Assembly: GCF_014651035.1 (NCBI RefSeq) | Contig: NZ_BMWC01000013.1 | Coordinates: 1-64,000 of the forward strand | DNA length: 64,000 nt | Direction: 5' to 3' | From: Streptomyces lomondensis | GTDB taxonomy: Bacteria > Actinomycetota > Actinomycetes > Streptomycetales > Streptomycetaceae | Shown here: positions 57,080 through 64,000 of the stretch, one piece after another | Position numbering within the stretch: position 1 is the first letter of the stretch | How the letters are laid out: each line of letters begins with the position of its first letter | Made by a program: the position numbers and the translations under genes | Notes under the pieces: generated by a model | The model's input: the letters and a program-made list of their open reading frames with translations, nothing else | The model's database searches: none | Told to the model about the DNA's origin: nothing

Positions 57080-58573
57080 ATGACCTCCTCTTCTTCCCCT
57101 TCCCAGGACACCAAGCGCTTCGCGCACAGCCACCCCGAGGGTCTTCGGGCCGATGCCCTGATGGAAGAGGACGTCGCCTGGAGCCACGAGATCGACGGAG
57201 AGCGGGACGGCGACCAGTTCGACCGCTCCGACCGCGCGGCTCTGCGCCGTGTGGCGGGCCTCTCCACCGAGCTCGAGGACGTCACCGAGGTCGAGTACCG
57301 CCAGCTCCGCCTGGAGCGGGTCGTCCTCGTCGGCGTCTGGACGTCGGGGACCGTGCAGGACGCCGAGAACTCCCTCGCGGAGCTCGCGGCCCTCGCGGAG
57401 ACGGCGGGCGCGCTGGTGCTCGACGGTCTGATCCAGCGCCGCGACAAGCCCGACGCGGCCACCTACATCGGCTCCGGCAAGGCCGAGGAGCTGCGGGACG
57501 TCGTCCTGGAGACGGGCGCGGACACCGTCATCTGCGACGGTGAGCTCAGCCCGGGCCAGCTCATCCACCTCGAGGACGTCGTCAAGGTCAAGGTCATCGA
57601 CCGTACGGCCCTGATCCTGGACATCTTCGCCCAGCACGCCAAGTCCCGAGAGGGCAAGGCGCAGGTCGCGCTCGCGCAGATGCAGTACATGCTGCCGCGG
57701 CTGCGCGGCTGGGGTCAGTCGCTGTCCCGGCAGATGGGCGGTGGCAAGGGCGGCGGCCTGGCCACCCGTGGTCCCGGTGAGACCAAGATCGAGACGGACC
57801 GGCGGCGGATCCGCGAGAAGATGGCGAAGATGCGCCGGGAGATCGCGGAGATGAAGACCGGCCGCGAGATCAAGCGCCAGGAGCGCAAGCGCCACAAGGT
57901 GCCCTCGGTCGCCATCGCGGGCTACACCAACGCCGGCAAGTCCTCGCTGCTCAACCGCCTCACGGGCGCGGGCGTGCTGGTCGAGAACGCCCTGTTCGCG
58001 ACCCTCGACCCGACCGTGCGCCGGGCCGAGACCCCGAGCGGACGGCTGTACACGCTGGCCGACACGGTCGGCTTCGTCCGCCACCTGCCCCACCACCTGG
58101 TCGAGGCGTTCCGCTCCACGATGGAGGAGGTCGGCGAGTCCGACCTGATCCTGCACGTGGTGGACGGTTCGCACCCGAACCCGGAGGAGCAGCTGGCCGC
58201 GGTCCGCGAGGTGATCAGGGACGTCGGCGCCACCGACGTGCCCGAGATCGTCGTGATCAACAAGGCCGACGCGGCCGACCCGCTGACGCTCCAGCGGCTG
58301 CTGCGCGTCGAGAAGCGGTCCCTGGCCGTCTCGGCCCGCACCGGCCAGGGCATCGCGGAACTGCTCGCGCTCATCGACAACGAGCTGCCGCGCCCGTCGG
58401 TCGAGATCGAGGCGCTCGTGCCGTACACGCACGGCAAGCTGGTCGCCCGCGCTCACGCCGAGGGCGAGGTGATCTCCGAGGAGCACACCCCGGAGGGCAC
58501 CCTGCTCAAGGTGCGGGTGCACGAGGAACTGGCGGCGGAGCTCACGCCGTACGTTCCGGCGCCGCTCGCCTGA
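57080..58573 (+). CDS. hflX: GTPase HflX
   Basis: The 497-residue protein has the HflX N-terminal domain (ATYIGSGKAEELRDVVLETG and LPRLRGWGQSLSRQMGGGKG), a coiled linker and the GTPase domain. G1 is GYTNAGKSSLLNRLTG (~280), G3 is DTVGFVRHLPHHLVEAF and G4 is NKAD. HflX splits stalled or stressed 70S/100S ribosomes. Start ATG 57080 has AAGGA 4 nt before it; the frame upstream is open but unlike HflX. An N-terminal extension of ~60 residues is charged. Confidence 0.95.
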   Translation: MTSSSSPSQDTKRFAHSHPEGLRADALMEEDVAWSHEIDGERDGDQFDRSDRAALRRVAGLSTELEDVTEVEYRQLRLERVVLVGVWTSGTVQDAENSLAELAALAETAGALVLDGLIQRRDKPDAATYIGSGKAEELRDVVLETGADTVICDGELSPGQLIHLEDVVKVKVIDRTALILDIFAQHAKSREGKAQVALAQMQYMLPRLRGWGQSLSRQMGGGKGGGLATRGPGETKIETDRRRIREKMAKMRREIAEMKTGREIKRQERKRHKVPSVAIAGYTNAGKSSLLNRLTGAGVLVENALFATLDPTVRRAETPSGRLYTLADTVGFVRHLPHHLVEAFRSTMEEVGESDLILHVVDGSHPNPEEQLAAVREVIRDVGATDVPEIVVINKADAADPLTLQRLLRVEKRSLAVSARTGQGIAELLALIDNELPRPSVEIEALVPYTHGKLVARAHAEGEVISEEHTPEGTLLKVRVHEELAAELTPYVPAPLA

Positions 58574-58583
58574 CCGGCCACCT

Positions 58584-58624
58584 AAGAGGCCCGCCCCCGA
58601 GCTGATCGGGGACGGGCCTTCTTG
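58584..58624. terminator. Bidirectional terminator between hflX and the protease gene
   Basis: AGGCCCG-CCCCCGA and TCGGGG-A-CGGGCCT form an almost perfect stem around GCTGA, with AAG before and TCTT after. It serves both convergent genes. Confidence 0.85.
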
Positions 58625-58635
58625 GTGTGCGCGGG

Positions 58636-59841
58636 TCAGCGGCCGCCGTACGTCCTGCTCATGTTCTGGTAGAGCGCCTCGGCGTCCCGGCCCAGCTGCG
58701 GGCCCGCCAGCCAGCTGTTGTCGGCCGGGCCGATCGACGTGTTGGAGACCAGCACGGACTTGCCGTTCAGCACCCGGAACCAGCCGCCGCCGGACGAGCC
58801 GCCGGTCATGGTGCAGCCGATGCGGTACATCGTCGGCAGGGCCGGGGAGAGCGAGAACCGGCCGGGGACGTCGACGCACTTGAACATCTTCAGGCCGTTG
58901 TAGGGCGGCGCGGCCGGGTAGCCCCAGGCGCCCATCTTGGCCGCCTCGGCCGCGCTCGGGGCGGAGAAGTCGACGTCCAGCGCGGCGCCGACCGTCTCCT
59001 CCAGGGACTTCGCGCCCTGCTCCGGCTTCACATGCAGCACGGCGTAGTCGTACGCGGCCCCGTCGCCGCCGGTCTCCGAGCCGCCCTGGATCCACTGGTT
59101 CGAGGTCGAGGCCCAGTCCGCCCACCAGTTGCCGTACGGGGCGATCTCGGTCGGGTTCGCGTTGCTCAGCTCCGCCTCGGACTTGCCGAGGTCGTTGTAG
59201 GCCGGGACGAACACGATGTTGCGGTACCAGCCGCCGTTGCCGCCGGCGTGCACGCAGTGGCCCGCCGTCCACACCAGGTTGGACTTGCCCGGGTGGTTGA
59301 CGTCCTTGACGACCGTGCCCGAGCAGACGGCCGGGCCGTCGGGGGAGTCGAAGAACACCTTGCCGACCGGCGCCGCGTTGCGGTGGTACGGCGTCTTCTC
59401 GGCCTGCGCCTGGACGGGCGCCGGGTCCGGGTCGCTGACGCCCTGGCCGGCCGACGCGTCCTTCGTCGTGACCGTCTTGTTCGCCTCCTCGGCGGACTGC
59501 ATCCGCTCCGGCTTCCAGAGGCCCTCGATCACCGGGTTGACGAAGTCCTTGGCCTCACTGAGCCACTTGTCCCGGTCCCAGTCCTTCCAGCCGCCGTCCT
59601 TCCACCGGTCGACGTCGATCCCGTGCTCCTTGAGCTTGCCCGCGAGGTCGGCCGGGATCTCCACCTTGCCGCCGCCGTCCGCGGCGGCCTGGGAGGTGGA
59701 GGCGTCGGGCTTGTCGCTCTCCGAGTCCGCCGAACCGCCACAGGCGGTCGCGGTGAGCGCCAGAGCGGCGACGAGCCCGGTCGCGGCGAGCGCGGTACGC
59801 CACCCGCGCCGAGGTGCTGCGGGCGTACGTGTGGAACGCAT
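58636..59841 (-). CDS. Lipoprotein serine protease, trypsin-like, paralogue 1
   Basis: The 401-residue protein has a lipoprotein signal peptide (lipobox LTATAC), a Trp-rich segment (DRWKDGGWKDWDRDKWL, ~95-115), a linker and a trypsin-like domain. The triad is H in VWTAGHCVHAGG, D in AAYDYAVLHVKP and S in MTGGSSGGGWF. It should be exported and membrane-anchored. Start ATG 59841 is chosen; an upstream in-frame extension to 59934 lacks a signal peptide. The paralogue at 60243-61466 is a tandem duplicate. Similar pairs occur in other Streptomyces. Confidence 0.88.
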   Translation of the reverse strand: MRSTRTPAAPRRGWRTALAATGLVAALALTATACGGSADSESDKPDASTSQAAADGGGKVEIPADLAGKLKEHGIDVDRWKDGGWKDWDRDKWLSEAKDFVNPVIEGLWKPERMQSAEEANKTVTTKDASAGQGVSDPDPAPVQAQAEKTPYHRNAAPVGKVFFDSPDGPAVCSGTVVKDVNHPGKSNLVWTAGHCVHAGGNGGWYRNIVFVPAYNDLGKSEAELSNANPTEIAPYGNWWADWASTSNQWIQGGSETGGDGAAYDYAVLHVKPEQGAKSLEETVGAALDVDFSAPSAAEAAKMGAWGYPAAPPYNGLKMFKCVDVPGRFSLSPALPTMYRIGCTMTGGSSGGGWFRVLNGKSVLVSNTSIGPADNSWLAGPQLGRDAEALYQNMSRTYGGR

Positions 59842-60242
59842 GGTGCGATGACCCCCGTTGGTGCGTACGAATGTGGTGCTGGTGTGTATGCCATGGGCGT
59901 GGGCGCCGGAGCCAGCCCCGGCGCGACACCCCACTATGCCGGTGGAGTTGAGGGCGTACCGGGGTGGGGTGGTGAAGGTTTCCGTGAGCCCGGGGGCCGG
60001 TGCGCTGGGTACTTCGCCGGGGCGCCGGGCGCGTTCGGGGGCGCGTTCCGGGGCGCGCTGTGGGGCGCCTTTCGGGGGCGTTCGGAGGGCGGCAGGCTTG
60101 GTGGCGGTGCGTGGGCGCCGGGCGTGGTGGCGGTGGGTGGGCGCCGGGCGTGGGGCGCCGGGCGCGTTGCCGGTGCGAGGGGCGCCAGGCGCGTGGCCGA
60201 TGCGCCGGGCGCCGCCCCACCGCCGAGCTGCTCAGCCGACGC
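59842..60242. repeat. G-rich degenerate repeat spacer between the two proteases
   Basis: The 401-bp spacer, mainly 59942-60240, is made of short G-rich units such as GGGCGCCGGGCG and GGTGGCGGTG on the plus strand. It lacks codon-like periodicity on the protease strand. I see no gene in it. It must contain the promoter of the 58636-59841 gene. Confidence 0.6.
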
Positions 60243-61466
60243 TCACCGGCCCGCGAACTTCTCGCTGACCGAGTCGTACACGCCCTTCGCGACCTCACCC
60301 AGGCGCGGTCCGGCCAGCCAGCCCGACGTCACCGGGCCTATCGAGGTGTTGGACACCAGGGCCGGCTCGCCGTCCGAGCCCGTCGCGACCCAGCCGCCGC
60401 CCGACGAACCGCCGGTCATGGTGCAGCCGATGCGGTACATCGTCGGATCCGACGCGGTGACCGACAGCCGCCCGGGCCGGTCCTGGCACCGGTACAGCTT
60501 CTGCCCGTCGTACGGCGGCGCGGCCGGGTAGCCGATCGCCGTGATGCCGGCGACCTTCGGTACGGCCGGAGCCTTGAAGTCCACCGGCAGCGCCGAACCG
60601 ACCGTCTCCTCCAGCGACTTCCCGCCGCTGCCCTTCTCCGGCGTCACATGGATGACCGCGAAGTCGTACGGCGCGCCGTCGCCGCCCGTCGAGCCGCCCT
60701 GCTCGATCCACTGGTCCGAGGTCTGCGCCCAGTCGCCCCACCAGACACCGTAGGGGGCGACGTCCTCGCGGGTGGCGTTCTCCAGCTCCTGCACCGGCTT
60801 GCCGTCGTCGTTGTACGACGGCACGAACGCGATGTTGCGGTACCAGCCGCCCTTCTTGCCCGCGTGCACGCAGTGGCCCGCCGTCCACACCAGGTTGGAC
60901 TTGCCCGGGTGGGCCGGGTCCTTCACCACCGTCGCCGAGCAGACGGCCGACCCCTTGGGGGAGTCGAAGAACACCTTCCCGGCCGTGGGAACGGCGGCGT
61001 GGTACGACGGCGGCACGGCCTGCGCCTCGACCGGCTCGGGCGTGGGGTCGGTGACGCCCTGGTCACCGGAGAGGTCGCTGTCGTCGACGCCCTGGTCGGG
61101 CTCCTCGGCCTCCCGCATGCGGTCCGGGTCCCAGAGCCCCTCGATGATGGGGTTGATGTACTCGTTGGCTTCGCGCAGCCAGTCGTCCCGGTCCCAGTTC
61201 TTCCAGGCGCCGTTCTTCCACTTGTCGATGTCGATCCCGCGCTCGCGGAGCCGGTCCCTGATGTCGTCCGGGATCCTGAGCTTGCCGTCGTCGGAGGCGG
61301 TGGCGGACGCGGAGGCCTCGCCGCCCGCCGCGGCGTTCCCCGACTCGCAGGCGGTGGCGGTCAGCGCGAGCGCCGAGGCGAGGGCCATGGCGGCCAGCGC
61401 GGGGGAGTTCCTGCGGCGCGCCCTCCCCCCTCGGCTGGCGGTGGACGACGGCCGTGTGGATCGCAT
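60243..61466 (-). CDS. Lipoprotein serine protease, trypsin-like, paralogue 2
   Basis: The 407-residue protein has the same layout as its neighbour: lipobox LTATAC, Trp-rich segment (DKWKNGAWKNWDRDDWL), linker and trypsin-like domain. The triad is H in VWTAGHCVHAGK, D in APYDFAVIHVTP and S in MTGGSSGGGWV. Start ATG 61466 has GGGGGAG 7 nt before it. It is close in length and sequence to paralogue 1, so the pair arose by tandem duplication. Confidence 0.9.
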   Translation of the reverse strand: MRSTRPSSTASRGGRARRRNSPALAAMALASALALTATACESGNAAAGGEASASATASDDGKLRIPDDIRDRLRERGIDIDKWKNGAWKNWDRDDWLREANEYINPIIEGLWDPDRMREAEEPDQGVDDSDLSGDQGVTDPTPEPVEAQAVPPSYHAAVPTAGKVFFDSPKGSAVCSATVVKDPAHPGKSNLVWTAGHCVHAGKKGGWYRNIAFVPSYNDDGKPVQELENATREDVAPYGVWWGDWAQTSDQWIEQGGSTGGDGAPYDFAVIHVTPEKGSGGKSLEETVGSALPVDFKAPAVPKVAGITAIGYPAAPPYDGQKLYRCQDRPGRLSVTASDPTMYRIGCTMTGGSSGGGWVATGSDGEPALVSNTSIGPVTSGWLAGPRLGEVAKGVYDSVSEKFAGR

Positions 61467-61751
61467 GATCTGACTCCCCCTGATGGTGACGAACATGGAC
61501 GAAACCGGTGCTTCGGCCGTGGATTTCCGCTGTCTCACGGGGACTTGGGGCCGACTCACCGCGTCGGGAACGGCACCACACACTATGCGGTGGCTGTGGG
61601 GGAGGCCCGACGGAACAGCAACAGTTCCGTCACGGAAAGGATCTTGAGACAACCCGTAACCGCGTGAGCGGTCCGGGGTTGGTAGCGGTGGGGGGCCTGC
61701 TGTCTGTACGCGGTCCTCTGTGCCCGTGCCCAGTGGGAGGTCAGGGAAGTC
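61467..61751. other. Divergent control region of protease 2 and the aminotransferase
   Basis: This 285-bp gap has no gene that I can support. It contains the start regions of the divergent genes. GGGAGGTCAGGGAAG lies directly before GTG 61752. I see no iron-box motif of the TTAGGTTAGGCT type that would link the following genes to iron control. Confidence 0.4.
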
Positions 61752-63266
61752 GTGGCGGAATCCACCCATGGGGGATGTGCGTCAGAGGAGGCCGCTGTGG
61801 GGCGTATGCCGGTGAAGGACCTCCCAGGCGGTGCCGTCGGCGACAACGGATCAGGTACGCGCGCCGCGCACGAGGGGATCCAGCGCCGCCAGTCCGCGCG
61901 CGAGTCCGCGGCCCGGACCTACGCCCGGGCCCTGCCGATCGTGCCGGTGCGCGCGCGGGGGCTGACCATCGAGGGCGCGGACGGCCGCCGCTACCTGGAC
62001 TGCCTCTCGGGCGCCGGCGCGCTCGCCCTCGGGCACAACCATCCGGTCGTCCTGGAGGCCATCCGCAAGGTCCTCGACTCCGGCGCGCCGCTGAACGTCC
62101 TCGACCTGGCGACCCCCGTCCGGGACGCCTTCATCACCGAGCTGTTCCACACCCTGCCACCAGGGCTCGCCGACCGGGCACGTGTGCGGTTCTGCGGGCC
62201 GGCCGGCAGCGACGCCGTGGAGACCGCCTGCGCACTCGTACGCGCGGCGACCGGCCGGACCGGCATCGTCACGTTCACCGGCGCCTGCCACGGGAGCACC
62301 ACCGGGCCGCTCGACGCGCCCGCCGGTGCCCACGAACAGGTCGTCCGTCTGCCCTACCCGCGCGACTACCGCTGCCCGTTCGGCGTCGGCGGCGCACGCG
62401 GGGCCGACCTCGCCGCCCGCTGGACCGAATCCCTGCTCGACGACCCCGGGCCGGGCCTCCCGCTCCCCGCCGGGATGATCGTCGAGCCCGTCCAGAGCGA
62501 GGGCGGGGTGATCCCCGCACCGGACGCCTGGCTGCGCCGCATGCGGCAGCTCACGGCCGACCGGTCCGTCCCGCTGATCGCCGACGAGATCCACACGGGC
62601 GTCGGACGGACCGGCGCCTTCTGGGCCGTGGAGCACAGCGGCGTGACCCCCGACGTGATGGTCCTCTCCCAGGCCATCGGGGGCAGCCTGCCGCTGGCCG
62701 TCGTGGTCTACCGCGACGACCTCGACGCCTGGGAACCCGGCGCCCACGCCGGCACCTTCCGCGGCAACCAGCTCGCCATGGCCGCCGGCACGGCCACCCT
62801 CGCCCACGTCCGGGAGAACCGCCTGGCCGAGCGCGCGGCGACTCTGGGCGCGCGGATGCTCGGCCGGCTCCAGGAGCTGGCCAGGGAGCTTCCGTGCGTG
62901 GGGGATGTGCGCGGGAGGGGGCTGATGATCGGCGTCGAGCTGGTGGATCCGGAGGCGGAGCCGGGAGTCGGGCGGGCGCCGGGGCACGCGGGCGACGGTG
63001 AAGCGGAGTCGACGGTGACGCCGGACAGCGTGCGCCGTCCGCATCCCGTCGCCCCCGAACTGGCAGCCGCGGTCCAGCGGGAATGCCTGCGGCGTGGCCT
63101 CATCGTCGGACTCGGCGGCCGTCACGCCGGCGTCGTACGGCTGCTGCCGCCTCTGACGATCACCGACGAACAGGCGGCCGCCGTGCTGGACCGTCTGGCC
63201 GAGGCGGTCCGGGCGGCGGCCCGGTGCCGCGAGGCGACCCGGCAGCAGCGCCGTACCCGCGAGTGA
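61752..63266 (+). CDS. Class III aminotransferase with altered PLP-lysine site, diaminobutyrate-type
   Basis: The 504-residue protein resembles diaminobutyrate-2-oxoglutarate aminotransferases: LDCLSGAGALALGHNHPVV, FCGPAGSDAVETACALVRAA, FTGACHGSTTGPLDAP, MIVEPVQSEGGVIPA and IADEIHTGVGRTGAFW. The PLP lysine expected in VLSKAIGG is glutamine here (codon CAG at 62670-62672, residue 307). A further insertion (~415-440) is Pro/Gly/Glu-rich. It lies before an IucA/IucC-type synthetase, as in siderophore gene clusters where such enzymes feed diamine synthesis. Start GTG 61752 has GGGAAG 2 nt away and GGAGG 12 nt away; ATG 61806 is an alternative. Catalysis is doubtful if the residue is right. Confidence 0.82.
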   Translation: MAESTHGGCASEEAAVGRMPVKDLPGGAVGDNGSGTRAAHEGIQRRQSARESAARTYARALPIVPVRARGLTIEGADGRRYLDCLSGAGALALGHNHPVVLEAIRKVLDSGAPLNVLDLATPVRDAFITELFHTLPPGLADRARVRFCGPAGSDAVETACALVRAATGRTGIVTFTGACHGSTTGPLDAPAGAHEQVVRLPYPRDYRCPFGVGGARGADLAARWTESLLDDPGPGLPLPAGMIVEPVQSEGGVIPAPDAWLRRMRQLTADRSVPLIADEIHTGVGRTGAFWAVEHSGVTPDVMVLSQAIGGSLPLAVVVYRDDLDAWEPGAHAGTFRGNQLAMAAGTATLAHVRENRLAERAATLGARMLGRLQELARELPCVGDVRGRGLMIGVELVDPEAEPGVGRAPGHAGDGEAESTVTPDSVRRPHPVAPELAAAVQRECLRRGLIVGLGGRHAGVVRLLPPLTITDEQAAAVLDRLAEAVRAAARCREATRQQRRTRE

Positions 63267-63275
63267 GCCTCGCCG

Positions 63276-63323
63276 GAGCGCGAGTTCGTGGCATGAGCGC
63301 TCACGCCGCGAGTCTTCGCGCTC
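63276..63323 (+). repeat. Long imperfect palindrome between the aminotransferase and the IucA/IucC gene
   Basis: Nested arms pair: GAGCGCGA (63276-63283) with TCGCGCTC (63316-63323), and TCGTGGC (63286-63292) with GCCGCGA (63305-63311), around TGAGCGCTCA. It lies 10 nt after the aminotransferase stop. It could be an mRNA hairpin, attenuator or operator. No T run follows. Confidence 0.6.
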
Positions 63324-63401
63324 CCCCAGCCCGCCGAGCCGGACTCCACCGCTCGCGGACCCCGACCGTACGACCAGGAACCACCCCACGAGGTAGCCGT
63401 C

Positions 63402-64000
63402 TTGAACGCCATGCCCGAGCCCGACGCCCACGCCGCGACGCCGGGAGGAGGCTCCCTCGACGTCCGCATGCCGGAGGCGCCGGTGACATCCTCGGTGCCC
63501 CGCCAGGGGTATGCGGAGCAGCCCGTCGAGGGGTTGGGCGCCGGTCCGACCCCCGACCTCCTGGAACATCCCGACCCGGACGTCGCCGCCCGGGCGGCAG
63601 CCGTGGAGACCCTGCTGCGCTGCTGGGTCCGCGAGACCGGCCGGCCTCGCCCCGCCGACGGCGTCCTGCGCATCCCCCTTCCCGCTAGCGGCACGGCCCT
63701 GCTCGCCCCGGTCCGCTACTGGTCCCCGACGGGCTGGCACCGCTTCGGCCTTCCGCGCCTGGCCGACGCCTCCGACCACGCCGCACCGGCCGACGCCGTC
63801 ATGGTCGCCGCCTTGCTCAGCAGGGAGACTCACACGGACACCTCCGGCACCTGCCGCGCCCACGACTCCGGTCTCACGGCCGCCCCCGACTCGGCCGCCG
63901 GCGACGGCACCGGCCTCGTCGCGGGTGTTGCCGACTCCCTCCGCCGCGTCGCCATGTTCGTCAGCGACCGCCGGGCCCACCCGGCCGACACCCCCGACCT
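63402..64000 (+). CDS. IucA/IucC family siderophore synthetase, N-terminal part
   Basis: An open frame runs from TTG 63402 (or ATG 63411) past the window end. Visible sequence includes AAAVETLLRCWVRETGRPRP, LRIPLPASGTALLAPVRYWS, GWHRFGLPRL, DAVMVAALLSRE and VADSLRRVAMFVSDRRAHPA. These are the start of an IucA/IucC-type NRPS-independent synthetase, which joins citrate-like acids to amines by ATP-driven amide formation. An in-frame TAG at 63393-63395 limits the start. GAGGT lies 7 nt before the TTG. The first ~45 residues are Pro/Gly-rich. The active-site residues lie beyond the window, so the substrate is not known. Confidence 0.8.
   Translation, partial: MNAMPEPDAHAATPGGGSLDVRMPEAPVTSSVPRQGYAEQPVEGLGAGPTPDLLEHPDPDVAARAAAVETLLRCWVRETGRPRPADGVLRIPLPASGTALLAPVRYWSPTGWHRFGLPRLADASDHAAPADAVMVAALLSRETHTDTSGTCRAHDSGLTAAPDSAAGDGTGLVAGVADSLRRVAMFVSDRRAHPADTPD

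Noticed and set aside
61467..61751. Iron-box (DmdR/IdeR-type) operator before the aminotransferase
   Set aside because: No 19-bp motif close to TTAGGTTAGGCTCACCTAA was found on either strand by eye.

Overview
The window is about 72% GC, and its gene order and protein sequences point to a Streptomyces chromosome core region. From memory, the order corresponds closely to SCO5747-SCO5801 of S. coelicolor (osaC-osaA-osaB, ftsK, rimO, pgsA, cinA, clgR, dps, lhr-nei, recA-recX, gluABCD, miaB, miaA, dapF, rshA, hflX). That correspondence is recollection, not a search result. Parts of the same order (ftsK-pgsA-clgR, recA-recX, miaB-miaA-dapF-hflX) are shared with Mycobacterium.

Layout. 1-1012: the 3' end of a 5S rRNA gene with a very strong terminator, a truncated DegT-like ORF, and tRNA-Thr(GGT). 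1020-10658: an osmotic/sigma-factor signalling locus, with a multidomain phosphatase (OsaC) divergent from a giant hybrid kinase (OsaA) and its response regulator (OsaB). 10740-18104: cell-division and maintenance genes ftsK, a RodZ-like protein, rimO, pgsA, cinA and clgR, the last three closely spaced or overlapping. 18328-28968: dps, a small membrane protein, an SDR enzyme, the lhr-nei2 DNA-repair pair, an AraC regulator overlapping azlCD, a terpenoid-cyclase-fold protein and DUF3046. 29061-32693: an AI-2E family permease and the SOS-controlled recA-recX pair.

32731-35718: a sulfur module, in which cysteine dioxygenase and rhodanese overlap and are preceded by a 15-codon cysteine-rich leader peptide with its own promoter and an adjacent dyad, followed by an FAD monooxygenase. 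35806-39331: the glutamate ABC transporter gluABCD. 39557-42650: an OmpR-type two-component system convergent with an orphan TAXI binding protein. 42746-46762: a MazG-like hydrolase, a KhtT/KhtU K+/H+ antiporter pair and a NarL-type two-component system. 46827-58624: tRNA modification (miaB, miaA), a LigB-fold protein, two small stress-type proteins, dapF, the RelA/SpoT homologue rshA, an M1 peptidase and hflX. 58636-61466: two tandem paralogous lipoprotein serine proteases. 61752-64000: a class III aminotransferase and the start of an IucA/IucC synthetase, probably an NRPS-independent siderophore locus that continues past the window.

Most of the window is conserved chromosome core. The best candidates for new biology are the cysteine leader peptide and its dyad, the exact 92-residue HAMP array of OsaA, an in-frame deletion in Nei2, a catalytic-lysine substitution in the aminotransferase, and a set of genes whose -10 boxes sit 6-7 nt from the start codon (probable leaderless mRNAs). 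No insertion sequence, prophage, integrase or CRISPR array was seen.
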